Shown here piece by piece: positions 19,031 through 26,714 of a DNA stretch of 64,000 nt. The DNA lies in contig JAEZHW010000063.1 of the NCBI GenBank assembly GCA_023436775.1, positions 1 through 64,000 on the forward strand, read 5' to 3'. This stretch comes from Actinomycetes bacterium. GTDB taxonomy: Bacteria > Actinomycetota > Actinomycetes > Actinomycetales > Microbacteriaceae. Each line of letters starts with the position of its first letter. Position 1 is the first letter of the stretch. The notes under the pieces were generated by a model. That model saw only the letters and a list, made by a program, of their open reading frames with translations, ran no database searches and was not told the DNA's origin. The translations under genes and the position numbers were made by a program.

Positions 19031-19990
19031 CTAGAACAGCAGCGAGGTGAGGCGACGACGAGCCTTGATGACCTCGGGGTCCTCGGCACCGACGACCTCA
19101 AAGAGTTCCAGCAGGCGGGTGCGCACCGTGGTCTTGTCCGGCTCGTCCAGGGTCGGGAACATGGTCAAGAGCCGGTCAAAGGCGTCGAAGAAGTGGCCGC
19201 CAGAGACGTCCAAGTCAGCCACGTCGAGCTGGGCCTGCACATCTCGGGGTGCCGCGGCGGCAGCATCACGGATAGCCGCCATCGACTTGCCCTGCAGACG
19301 ACGCAGTAGCGAGACCTGGGCCAGTCCCGCTTTCGCCATCGCATCGGCCGGTTGTTCGGCCAGGGCGCGCTTGTACGCGTCAATTGCAGCGTCATAGTCA
19401 CGGCGCTCGATGGCGTCGTAGGCCTCCTGGTGCAGCGGCGGCAGCGGCGGCTCCGCCGGTTCCGCGGCCGCGTCACCCTCACCCTCCGGAACGGCGATGC
19501 CGTTCAGGCCCTGCTGCTGCGCAATCGCCAGCAACTCGTCGAAGACCTCGGTGAGCTGCTGCGGCGCGATGGCTCCCGAGAACAGCCCCATCGGACGGCC
19601 ACCGATCAGTGCCAGCACGGTCGGCACCGCAGAGACGCGGAGAGCGGCGACGAGGTCGCGGCTGGTCGCCACGTCAATCCGCCCCAGGAGCAGGCGACCA
19701 CCGCGGTTGCGGATCTCCTGCTCGAGCACCGGGCTCAACTGCTCCGACTCCGGCACCCCGGCCTGGAAGACTTCGAGAATCACTGGCAGCACGGTCGAAA
19801 CCTGCGCCACTTGCTCCAGGCGGGCCTCGTCGACGGACAGCACGAGGCTCGGCACGCGCACGCGGGTTCCCTCGGGCGCGCGCGGGTCCTCACCCGGGAC
19901 GGTGGGCGGGGTCGGCTGGTTCGCGGCAGCGGCTCGTCGCGCCCCCGGCAGGTTGGAGAAATCCATCACACCACCACTGGGCAACGCCAC
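19031..19990 (-). CDS. YbbN/CnoX-like thioredoxin-fold TPR protein
   Basis: A 319-residue protein with a thioredoxin-like domain (about 45-155) and C-terminal TPR-like helices (about 190-310). The redox CxxC is absent: the motif position reads EVFQAGVPESEQL, while the cis-Pro loop SAVPTVLAL is kept. YbbN/CnoX proteins are holdases that protect and hand substrates to GroEL or DnaK; the redox-dead form suggests a pure chaperone or scaffold. The GTG at 19990 overlaps the upstream stop (TAGTG) with AGGAGG 7 nt before it, so it is coupled to the membrane/lipoprotein hybrid gene. Confidence 0.85.
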   Translation of the reverse strand: MALPSGGVMDFSNLPGARRAAAANQPTPPTVPGEDPRAPEGTRVRVPSLVLSVDEARLEQVAQVSTVLPVILEVFQAGVPESEQLSPVLEQEIRNRGGRLLLGRIDVATSRDLVAALRVSAVPTVLALIGGRPMGLFSGAIAPQQLTEVFDELLAIAQQQGLNGIAVPEGEGDAAAEPAEPPLPPLHQEAYDAIERRDYDAAIDAYKRALAEQPADAMAKAGLAQVSLLRRLQGKSMAAIRDAAAAAPRDVQAQLDVADLDVSGGHFFDAFDRLLTMFPTLDEPDKTTVRTRLLELFEVVGAEDPEVIKARRRLTSLLF

Positions 19991-21729
19991 TAGCGAACCT
20001 CCTTTGCCGACACAATCTGCTGCTGATAGCCGAGGAGGCGAATCTGACCGGCATCGCCATCCACGGGAACGTAGAACAACAACTGAATACCGTAGCCGAC
20101 CGTGATGCCGCGCATCGTCGAGGCCTTGCCAAGCAGATGCCGGGACTCACCCGAGACCGCGACTTCCTGATACTGCCCGCGCGGACGCACCGTCTCAGTG
20201 TCGATGAAGTATCCGGCCACCAAGGCACCGGAGTCAGCGGTTGAGAACGCCAGCGGCTCGTACTTGTCCAATTCAGTACCGAAGCTGACGCGGGCGTTGG
20301 CCTGCAACTTGCGCTTCCGGTCAGCCTTGAACTTCGCACCGATCTGGTCCGGCAGCGAGTCCTCGAGGATCTCGAAGTTGTCGTAGTGCTCCGCCTTCTC
20401 GCCGTCCAACAACAACTTCGCGTAGGCATTCACCGTCTGCTTCGGGGTCAGCAGCAGCAGGTCCAAGTCCGCAGCCAGGCGAGGCGCACCAACCGTGGGC
20501 GCGGCGACCGCTGGCAGCGACTGCACCAGGTCGAGGTCGTAGACCAAGCGGTACGGCTCGCGAGGGCTGGCCTGTTCCAACACCAGCAGCACCTGACGGT
20601 TGCCCTCTTCTGCCTCCTCGACGACCACGGCCATCGCCGTGCGCGGCCAGTTCAGCGTTGCCTCGGGCAGGACAAACTGCGGCGGTCCCGCCGGGATCTG
20701 CGGCAAGGGGTCAATCGAGGAGCGGCGGGAACGAATGGTGTAGTTCGCCACTCGGGCGTCGTAGCTGGCGCCCTTAGCCCGGGTCGCCAGCAGGTCCTGG
20801 TCCGCCTCCGCGTCGGCCTCATCAATGACGGTCTTCACGCGAGCGAGGATGCGGTTCAGTTGCGCTTCCGTGACGGCGACGTTCGAGACTGGCTCGGGAT
20901 CGACGGTGGGTTCCGGCGAGGGGGTGGGCTGCGTCGCCGGGGTGCAGCCCGCCAGCAGCGCGGGAACCAGTGCGATACCGACCAGGGCACCGCCGAAGGA
21001 ACGTCCCGCGGCACGGCGACCCTTCTGCGGAGCTGCGATACCTGCGCGGCTGGGCTTATACGCCTTGCTCGCGCTGATCGGCTTCGGCGGCTTCGGCGCG
21101 CGGCTGGACTTCCGGCGCGGACCGCGCTGACGACGCCACTGAATCAAGCCAGAGATGTAGGCGATGAAGCCGAGGGCCGCAAGCACGGCGCCGGCCAGGA
21201 TCAATGGACCGGCATAGGGCGTGCTGTTGTCACGCGGCCACTGCAAGGTCAGTTCCGCCGCAATCGGCTTCGTCCCATCGATCGCGACGAGCAGCGCGGT
21301 GTCCGAGGACAGCGTGAAGGAAGCACGCAGGTCATCCTCGGTGTCTTGAATGAACTCGTCCAGCCACAAGTCGCTGCCCGCCGGGTTCGGGGCGACGGCC
21401 TCACTGCCCTGGATCAGGCTCTGGGTGAGTTCACCAGCCTCGTTGCGACTGATGTGCGTGTAGGTGGTGTCGCCGATCCATGCCTCGACATCGGCCGCGC
21501 GACCATAGGCCACCAACTTGCTGTCAGCACCGGCGAGGCGCATGGACTGCTTGCCCGGATACCCAGTCAAGGCACTGCCGGTGACCATCGCCAGCGGGGT
21601 GTCCTGAATCTGCACCGACTCGGTGTAGGTGTCCGGTCCGAGCCAGACGGTGCGCTGGGCGATTCCCAGGCTCAATGAGATTGCAGACAGGAAGAAGCAC
21701 ACAATGGCGATCACGAAACGCAACGTCAT
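19990..21729 (-). CDS. Conserved membrane protein with internal lipoprotein-like segment
   Basis: A 579-residue protein in two parts. Residues 1-24 form a membrane helix, about 30-170 a beta-rich (probably exported) domain with conserved-looking VAYGR, WIGDTTY and NPAGSDLWLDEF, and about 172-196 a second helix. A Lys/Pro-rich linker leads to a third hydrophobic segment ending in LLAGC (C262), which looks exactly like a lipobox, then a Pro/Thr-rich spacer and a 280-residue C-terminal domain. I recall homologues beside YbbN-like genes in Microbacteriaceae, some labelled glycosyltransferase without motif support. Start: ATG 21729 is only 1 nt from AGGAGG; TTG 21723 is better spaced. Confidence 0.75.
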   Translation of the reverse strand: MTLRFVIAIVCFFLSAISLSLGIAQRTVWLGPDTYTESVQIQDTPLAMVTGSALTGYPGKQSMRLAGADSKLVAYGRAADVEAWIGDTTYTHISRNEAGELTQSLIQGSEAVAPNPAGSDLWLDEFIQDTEDDLRASFTLSSDTALLVAIDGTKPIAAELTLQWPRDNSTPYAGPLILAGAVLAALGFIAYISGLIQWRRQRGPRRKSSRAPKPPKPISASKAYKPSRAGIAAPQKGRRAAGRSFGGALVGIALVPALLAGCTPATQPTPSPEPTVDPEPVSNVAVTEAQLNRILARVKTVIDEADAEADQDLLATRAKGASYDARVANYTIRSRRSSIDPLPQIPAGPPQFVLPEATLNWPRTAMAVVVEEAEEGNRQVLLVLEQASPREPYRLVYDLDLVQSLPAVAAPTVGAPRLAADLDLLLLTPKQTVNAYAKLLLDGEKAEHYDNFEILEDSLPDQIGAKFKADRKRKLQANARVSFGTELDKYEPLAFSTADSGALVAGYFIDTETVRPRGQYQEVAVSGESRHLLGKASTMRGITVGYGIQLLFYVPVDGDAGQIRLLGYQQQIVSAKEVR

Positions 21730-21749
21730 TCCTCCTGTTCCGACAGTGC

Positions 21750-21755
21750 AGCCTA
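21750..21755 (-). promoter_or_regulatory. -10 of the membrane-protein/YbbN operon
   Basis: TAGGCT on the minus strand, 20 nt before the ATG, giving a leader of about 14 nt that still includes the AGGAGG site. Confidence 0.45.
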
Positions 21756-21858
21756 TCGAAGATGCAGCCCCACTTCCTCTCTGTTGGCTGAACACCGCCC
21801 GAATGCTGGCAGGTATTGATGTGCCCTGCCGACTGGCCCTTGGCCAGGTGTAGTGCCC

Positions 21859-21864
21859 TAGAAT
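21859..21864 (+). promoter_or_regulatory. -10 of the DivIVA-like gene
   Basis: TAGAAT on the plus strand, 56 nt before the ATG. The best -35-like TTGGCC is only 13 nt away, so the -35 is unclear. Confidence 0.4.
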
Positions 21865-21920
21865 CGGAGGGTTCCACGCGTGTGCACTCAGCACACCAAC
21901 GAGCCAGGAGGATCCACGCG

Positions 21921-23141
21921 ATGGCAGACGACTGGGAGTTCCCGCAAGCGTTCCGCGGCTATGACAAGGACGCCGTGGACAAGGCCCTGCAGGAACTGCG
22001 CCGTGAAGTCATTCAGGCCAACGCGCAGGCCGCCGAGGCGACCAAGGAAGTCGGTCGACTCACCGCGGAACTGAACGAGCTGCGCAGCGAACTCGAAGAG
22101 TCGTCCCTGCCGAGCTACGCGGGCCTCGGTCGCAAGCTCGAACTCGTGCTGCGCAATGCGGAAGAAGAATCCACCCGTCTCATCGGCGAGACCGAACTGC
22201 GCGCCAACCGCACCCGTACCGAGGTCATCGCAGAAGCGCAGCGCACGCTCGAAGAGGCTCAGGCCAACGCCGAACAACTCGTGCAGACGGCGCAGGAAGA
22301 GGCGGACGAGCACCGTGCGGCCGCTCGGGCCGAGGCGGAAGCAATCATCGCCCGCGCCCGTGAAGAAGCCGAGGCACTCACCCAGGAAGCCGTCCGCGAG
22401 GCTGCCGCCATCCGCGGCGCCGTCGCCACCGAGGCCGCCGAGGCACGAGCCACGGCCAAGCGCGAAGCGGCCGCCGCCATCGCCGACGCCGAGCGTGAGG
22501 CCGCCGAGCTGCGTCTGGTCGCCCACAACGAACTGGAAGCCGTCCGCGCCGAGAAGGCTGCGATCGCCAGCCAAATCGAGCAGGCCCGGATTGACCTCGA
22601 GGTGGAACTGACCGCTCGTCGCGCTGAGGCCGAGCAAGAGTTCCTCGCCCGCCACCAGGAAGCCGTCGCCCAGACGCAGAAGTACTTGGACGAGGCCAAC
22701 GCTCGCCTGGCAGAAGCCACCCGCCGCGCCGCTGACAAGAGCCTCGAGGCCGACACGGTCGAGGCGGCCGCGAAGGTCAAGGCCAAGGAACTGGTCGAGG
22801 CCGCTGAGGCACAGGCTCGCGAAATCCTCGCCGAGTCGCAGGCCAAGTCGCGCAGCCTGATCGTGAACGCCAAGGAAGAAACCGCCGCCGTGCTGCGCGC
22901 CGCCGAAGAGCGTCTGCGCCGCATCCAGGTGGAGCGTGACGCCGTGGCTGGCTACTTCGAGAGCCTGCGCGAGGTCATCGAGCACGCCGAGAAGGTGCAG
23001 GCCGCCGGTGACCGTCGCGTGCCGCGCAAGGCAAAGGCCGCTACCGCAACCACGGCCGACTCCGCCACTGCGGCAGCAGAGACCGTCGCTGAGACCGGCG
23101 TGGCCAGTATCGTCGAAGTCCCCGACGGCGACGGCGACTAG
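21921..23141 (+). CDS. DivIVA-like long coiled-coil protein
   Basis: 406 residues. The N-terminus (FPQAFRGYDKDAVDKALQEL, 8-27) is a DivIVA-type membrane-targeting motif with the GY..DAVD core. It is followed by about 340 residues of nearly unbroken Ala/Glu/Arg heptads, then an Ala/Thr-rich, disordered, acidic C-terminus. Actinobacterial DivIVA/Wag31- and Scy-like proteins organise polar growth and septation at curved membranes. This is probably a second, longer DivIVA-family scaffold rather than Wag31 itself, which normally sits in the ftsZ-sepF cluster. AGGAGG lies 9 nt before the ATG. Confidence 0.85.
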   Translation: MADDWEFPQAFRGYDKDAVDKALQELRREVIQANAQAAEATKEVGRLTAELNELRSELEESSLPSYAGLGRKLELVLRNAEEESTRLIGETELRANRTRTEVIAEAQRTLEEAQANAEQLVQTAQEEADEHRAAARAEAEAIIARAREEAEALTQEAVREAAAIRGAVATEAAEARATAKREAAAAIADAEREAAELRLVAHNELEAVRAEKAAIASQIEQARIDLEVELTARRAEAEQEFLARHQEAVAQTQKYLDEANARLAEATRRAADKSLEADTVEAAAKVKAKELVEAAEAQAREILAESQAKSRSLIVNAKEETAAVLRAAEERLRRIQVERDAVAGYFESLREVIEHAEKVQAAGDRRVPRKAKAATATTADSATAAAETVAETGVASIVEVPDGDGD

Positions 23142-23182
23142 AACACTGCTGCCGATTCCACGGATTCCGGCGAGCCCCCGGG

Positions 23183-23188
23183 TACGCT
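23183..23188 (+). promoter_or_regulatory. -10 element, leaderless AI-2E permease gene
   Basis: TACGCT ends 7 nt before the ATG at 23196, with no Shine-Dalgarno sequence. Confidence 0.45.
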
Positions 23189-23195
23189 GGGCCGC

Positions 23196-24245
23196 ATGAA
23201 GATTGCGAATCCGTTCCGGCTGGCCTTGATTGCCACGCTCGGCGTTGGTGTCGGTCTGCTGATCTGGGGTGCCGTTGGCAGCCTCACCACGATCCTGACC
23301 TATATCGGTGCCGCGCTCTTCATCGCGCTCGGCATTGACCCGCTGATCAAGTTGTTGGAACGCCGCGGCATGCCGCGCGGACTCGCCCTGGGCATCGTGG
23401 TGCTGCTGGCCATCGGCGTGCTCACCGGCGTCATCCTCGCCATTGTGCCGATCGTCGCCACCCAGGCGGGTGCCTATATTGAACGCACCATCCAGTTCTT
23501 CTCGGAAGGCGGCTGGGATCGGTTCATCGCGGACCTGCAGGGCAACCTCCCTGAGTGGATTGACCTCAGCGGCGTTGCCGCCCAGGTCGCCGACTTCTTC
23601 AGCAACAACATCGGCGGTGTCGCCGGCGGTGTGGTCAACGTTGGTCTCGGTATCGCCAACGGACTCTTCGGCGGCTTGATCATTCTGATCTTGACGCTGT
23701 ACTTCACCGTCTCGCTCGACTCCATCAAGCGCACGATGTACCGCTTCGTGCCGGCCAGCAAGCGCGAGCGCTTCGCGGAACTCAGCGAGGAGATCAGCCA
23801 GTCGGTGGGTCGCTATGTGATCGGCCAGGCCACCGTCGCCCTGATCAATGCCGTCTTCAGCTTCATCGTGCTCACCGTCGTGGGCGCGCCGTTCCCCGCC
23901 GTACTCGCCTTCCTGGCCTTCCTCCTGGCAATGATCCCGCTGGTCGGTTCGCTGGCAAGTGCGACGATCATCACGTTGTCGTACCTGCTGCTCGGCCAGA
24001 ACACGTGGCTGCCCTGGTGGGCGCTGGCGATCATCTTCGTGGTCTACATGCAGATCGAGGCGAACATCATCTCGCCGCGCGTGATGAACCGTGCTGTGTC
24101 GGTGCCAGCACCGATCGTCGTGATCGCGGCCCTCGTCGGTGGCACGCTGCTCGGCCTGTTGGGCGCACTGATTGCGATCCCGGTCGCCGCATCGATCATG
24201 CTGATTATGCGCGAGGTGGTCATTCCGAAGCAGGACGCGAAGTAG
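23196..24245 (+). CDS. AI-2E family transporter (TqsA/PerM-like)
   Basis: A 349-residue integral membrane protein with about eight hydrophobic segments: a pair at the N-terminus, one at 60-87, a long soluble loop (about 92-150), then five at the C-terminus. PLVGSLAS and ISPRVMNRAVSVPAPIVVIAALVGG are characteristic of the AI-2E/PerM superfamily. Functions in the family range from autoinducer-2 export to Na+/H+ antiport, so the substrate is unknown. A 9-bp terminator hairpin follows. Confidence 0.88.
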   Translation: MKIANPFRLALIATLGVGVGLLIWGAVGSLTTILTYIGAALFIALGIDPLIKLLERRGMPRGLALGIVVLLAIGVLTGVILAIVPIVATQAGAYIERTIQFFSEGGWDRFIADLQGNLPEWIDLSGVAAQVADFFSNNIGGVAGGVVNVGLGIANGLFGGLIILILTLYFTVSLDSIKRTMYRFVPASKRERFAELSEEISQSVGRYVIGQATVALINAVFSFIVLTVVGAPFPAVLAFLAFLLAMIPLVGSLASATIITLSYLLLGQNTWLPWWALAIIFVVYMQIEANIISPRVMNRAVSVPAPIVVIAALVGGTLLGLLGALIAIPVAASIMLIMREVVIPKQDAK

Positions 24246-24265
24246 CGAACCAGCCAAACACCGCT

Positions 24266-24294
24266 GCAGGCGCGTCCCACTGGGGCGCGCCTGC
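24266..24294. terminator. Terminator between AI-2E permease and hydrolase genes
   Basis: A 9-bp stem (24266-24274 with 24286-24294) plus an inner CCC/GGG pairing, between convergent genes. Probably bidirectional. Confidence 0.65.
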
Positions 24295-24337
24295 CGTCGT
24301 GTGATGGCCGTCTCATACGAGCGGGGCGACCACTGAG

Positions 24338-25087
24338 CTATTCGGCGGGCTGCTCCGGCAACGCACCAACCCACTCGGTGGGTAGCGGTGCCGCGGCCGG
24401 GTTTACCCTCGCCACGATCTCGTTGAGCACACGCCGGGTCGAGGTCTCCCCCACCCAGAGGTGACGGGCGCCATCCACCGGGACAAGGTCGACCTCGGGC
24501 ACGATCGCGAATTTGACCGCCGCCTCGGCCGGCTGCAGGAAGTCGTCGTGCTCCGGGATGAGTGCAGTCAGCGGCACCCCGGACCCCGCCCAGCGCGCGA
24601 GTTCTTCCGGGGTGGTGCGACGCAACGGGGGCGACAGCAAGATGGCGCCGCTGATCGGATGATCGAGGCCGTACTTCAGCGTCAATTCCGTACCGAAGGA
24701 CCAACCCACCAGCCACGGGCTCGGCAGGCCGCGCTCAGCAACGAAGGCCATCGCCGCCGCCACATCCGCGCGCTCGGTCACCCCATCACCGAAGCTGCCG
24801 TCACTGGTGCCGCGTGGCGAGGTGACGCCACGCAAGTTGAAGCGCAGCACAGCGATATTCGCCAGCGCTGGCAGACGCGCGGCGGACTTGCGGATGATGT
24901 GGGAGTCCATGAATCCGCCATGGGTCGGCAGCGGGTGCAGCGTGACCAGGGTCGCGACCGGGGCGCCGGACTCGGGCAGCGCGAGCTCGCCGACCAGGGT
25001 GAGTCCGTCCTCGGTGTATAGAGTGATGTCTTCGCGGCGGGCGGGCAACACCAGGCCACCACGGATCTCGACGGGCTGATCGTTCAT
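24338..25087 (-). CDS. Alpha/beta hydrolase
   Basis: A 249-residue alpha/beta hydrolase of the short KANL3/Tex30 or YfhR-like type. The nucleophile elbow is GWSFG (S at about 130), the acid is in IPEHDDFL and the His in DGARHLWVG. The opening strand region VATLVTLHPLPTHGG has the LHPLP oxyanion-type turn. The substrate is unknown. The ATG overlaps the stop of the upstream small CxxC protein gene (ATGA) and GGAGG lies 9 nt upstream, so the two are a coupled pair. Confidence 0.85.
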   Translation of the reverse strand: MNDQPVEIRGGLVLPARREDITLYTEDGLTLVGELALPESGAPVATLVTLHPLPTHGGFMDSHIIRKSAARLPALANIAVLRFNLRGVTSPRGTSDGSFGDGVTERADVAAAMAFVAERGLPSPWLVGWSFGTELTLKYGLDHPISGAILLSPPLRRTTPEELARWAGSGVPLTALIPEHDDFLQPAEAAVKFAIVPEVDLVPVDGARHLWVGETSTRRVLNEIVARVNPAAAPLPTEWVGALPEQPAE

Positions 25088-25395
25088 GGTTTCATCCTCC
25101 AGCAGTGGGAATGCCAGTGGCGGCGGTCCGCCAGCGCGTGCTCGGCTCCGAGGATGCTGTCATTGCGCCAGGCGACCACGTGGGCAGTGCCAGGGTTGAT
25201 CGGCACGGTGCAGCCGGGGCACACGTAGGCCTTGACCGCACTAGTTGCGCTGATCGGCTGCACGGTCCACTCCCCGTCGCGACGGGTCTCGGTGCGCCGC
25301 CACCCGGCGCGCAACCGCTCCAGCGAGTCCTCGGCCTCGTCGCGATCACCCGGGCGCGCGCCATGGCGGCGACGGGGACGATTGCTGCGAGGCAT
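25084..25395 (-). CDS. Small actinobacterial CxxC/HxxC protein
   Basis: A 103-residue protein with a basic N-terminal tail (MPRSNRPRRRHG) and a C-terminal core AYVCPGC...HVVAWRND...RRHWHSHCW. The C-x2-C plus H-W-H-x-H-C pattern resembles an HNH-like or zinc-knuckle site. I recall close relatives across Actinobacteria, often labelled ATP/GTP-binding protein without visible nucleotide motifs, and commonly next to an alpha/beta hydrolase as here. The function is unknown; a basic tail and metal site suggest nucleic-acid binding. TACGCT ends 6 nt before the ATG. Confidence 0.75.
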   Translation of the reverse strand: MPRSNRPRRRHGARPGDRDEAEDSLERLRAGWRRTETRRDGEWTVQPISATSAVKAYVCPGCTVPINPGTAHVVAWRNDSILGAEHALADRRHWHSHCWRMKP

Positions 25396-25401
25396 GTCTC
25401 T

Positions 25402-25407
25402 AGCGTA
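25402..25407 (-). promoter_or_regulatory. -10 element, leaderless CxxC-protein gene
   Basis: TACGCT on the minus strand ends 6 nt before the ATG at 25395. Confidence 0.5.
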
Positions 25408-25414
25408 GTTGCCG

Positions 25415-26014
25415 CTAGTACCAGCCCTTGGCCTTGCTGTGATTCCAGGCCGCACAGGGCGAGCCATAGCGCCCCTTGATGTAGCTGAGGCCCCAGCGCA
25501 CCTGGGTCTTGGCATTGGTCCGCCAGTCCGCGCCAGCGCTGGCCATCTTGCTGCCCGGCAACGCCTGCGGGATCCCGTACGCGCCCGAGGACGGGTTCTG
25601 CGCCCGGTAGTTCCAGCGCGACTCCTTCATCCACAGCGAGTACAGGCAGGCGTACTCACCGCTGCCGAAGCCCATGGCCAGCAGTCGTTCCTGGGCGTAA
25701 GCCTGGGCACTGCCCGGATCCGGGGCTGGTGCGTTCAGTCCCAGCACGACCGTGCTGGAGTTCACCACCTTGTATTCGTCACGACGCAACTTCGCCAATT
25801 CGGCGGTGTCGAGGGTCAATTCTTGCGTCAATTCCGCGTCCTTCGGCGGCAGCGGCGCCGCCTGCGTGACCACGCTGAAGGGCCCGAGGGCAGTGACCGT
25901 GAGCAGACCGCCAACGACGGTGAGGATCGTAAAGGATCGCGCCTGCTGGCTGGTGAGTACCGCGACGAGCCGATGCCGGAACGTCGGCGTCTGGTCGTGC
26001 AGGTGCGCTTTCAC
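25415..26014 (-). CDS. Secreted lytic transglycosylase-like protein
   Basis: 199 residues. A basic start and a hydrophobic segment (about 28-50) act as signal or anchor, followed by an Ala/Pro-rich spacer and a compact C-terminal lysozyme-fold domain. E131 in SLWMKESRWNYRAQN is the likely catalytic Glu. SSGAYGIPQALPGSKMAS and the terminal GSPCAAWNHSKAKGWY are typical of actinobacterial transglycosylase-SLT proteins acting on peptidoglycan; C123 and C188 may form a disulfide. The GTG at 26014 is chosen because TACACT ends 7 nt upstream. Confidence 0.85.
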   Translation of the reverse strand: MKAHLHDQTPTFRHRLVAVLTSQQARSFTILTVVGGLLTVTALGPFSVVTQAAPLPPKDAELTQELTLDTAELAKLRRDEYKVVNSSTVVLGLNAPAPDPGSAQAYAQERLLAMGFGSGEYACLYSLWMKESRWNYRAQNPSSGAYGIPQALPGSKMASAGADWRTNAKTQVRWGLSYIKGRYGSPCAAWNHSKAKGWY

Positions 26015-26021
26015 GGTCCCG

Positions 26022-26027
26022 AGTGTA
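26022..26027 (-). promoter_or_regulatory. -10 element, leaderless transglycosylase gene
   Basis: TACACT on the minus strand ends 7 nt before the GTG at 26014. It decides the start codon. Confidence 0.5.
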
Positions 26028-26101
26028 TCGATCAGCCCTGGGGAACTCCGCAAAGCGCGCCCTGGTGGGCAGGAACGTCACGGAGGCAACGGGCCCGCAA
26101 C

Positions 26102-26650
26102 TTAGGCCGGCTTGACCGCCAGCAGCACCTCGATCACGGTGTCCAGCAGCGCGTCAACCTGGGCCGGGTCGTAGCCGTTGGTCTTGGGGCGGAAGGCTGC
26201 CGCGCGGATGTCGCCGATCGCCAGCGGACCCTTGCCCTCAAAGTAGGCAACGATGGTGGCGGCGAATTCGTCCACGTCCTTCGGGTGGTAGCCCTCACGC
26301 AGTAGGCCGGCCCGACGGAACCGCTTCCCGTCTTCGCGACGCAGCCGACCAACGATTTCCAGCGCGTCGGCGCGGGCCTGCGAAAGCACCGCGTCGCGAC
26401 CTTGCTCCGCGATTCGCGCAGCACGTTCCCGGGCCGCAAAGGCTTCCTCAAGTCGTTCCAGCGCGGCGTCCACGTCGGCGATGCGGTAGCCGCCCTTGGC
26501 GAAATCAAAGGCAGCCTCACGCAGTTGCTTCGAGCCGAAGTTGGCCGCGTTGCCCTCATAGGCCGCACGCGCGGTCGCCAAGAACTCGTCGACCTGCTCG
26601 CGACGGTAGCCGTACGACTTCTTGTCTGCCGTGGGAAAGGGTGCGCTCAC
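26102..26650 (-). CDS. DivIVA-repeat protein (four GYxxxxVD motifs)
   Basis: A 182-residue protein made of four copies of the DivIVA-like motif GY-x4-VD-x3-L: GYRREQVDEFL (14-24), GYRIADVDAALERL (54-67), GYHPKDVDEFA (120-130) and GYDPAQVDALL (159-169), with a helical linker near 68-110. It lies at the end of the cdsA cluster, where Microbacteriaceae carry a similar DivIVA-domain protein of unknown role, usually followed by rlmN; here the next gene is instead a transglycosylase. GTG start. CAGAAT ends 8 nt upstream. Confidence 0.82.
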   Translation of the reverse strand: MSAPFPTADKKSYGYRREQVDEFLATARAAYEGNAANFGSKQLREAAFDFAKGGYRIADVDAALERLEEAFAARERAARIAEQGRDAVLSQARADALEIVGRLRREDGKRFRRAGLLREGYHPKDVDEFAATIVAYFEGKGPLAIGDIRAAAFRPKTNGYDPAQVDALLDTVIEVLLAVKPA

Positions 26651-26658
26651 GAAAACCT

Positions 26659-26664
26659 ATTCTG
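26659..26664 (-). promoter_or_regulatory. -10-like element of the DivIVA-repeat gene
   Basis: CAGAAT on the minus strand ends 8 nt before the GTG at 26650. It is a weaker match than the others. Confidence 0.35.
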
Positions 26665-26714
26665 CCGTATGTGGGTCACGAAGCCGCATGCTGACGCACA
26701 TTCGTGACGAACTG

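Noticed and set aside
21888..24716. 942-codon minus-strand open frame across the DivIVA-like and AI-2E genes
   Set aside because: It is antisense to two well-supported genes, has no family motifs, and its His/Gly/Asp-rich composition is the mirror of GC-biased codons.
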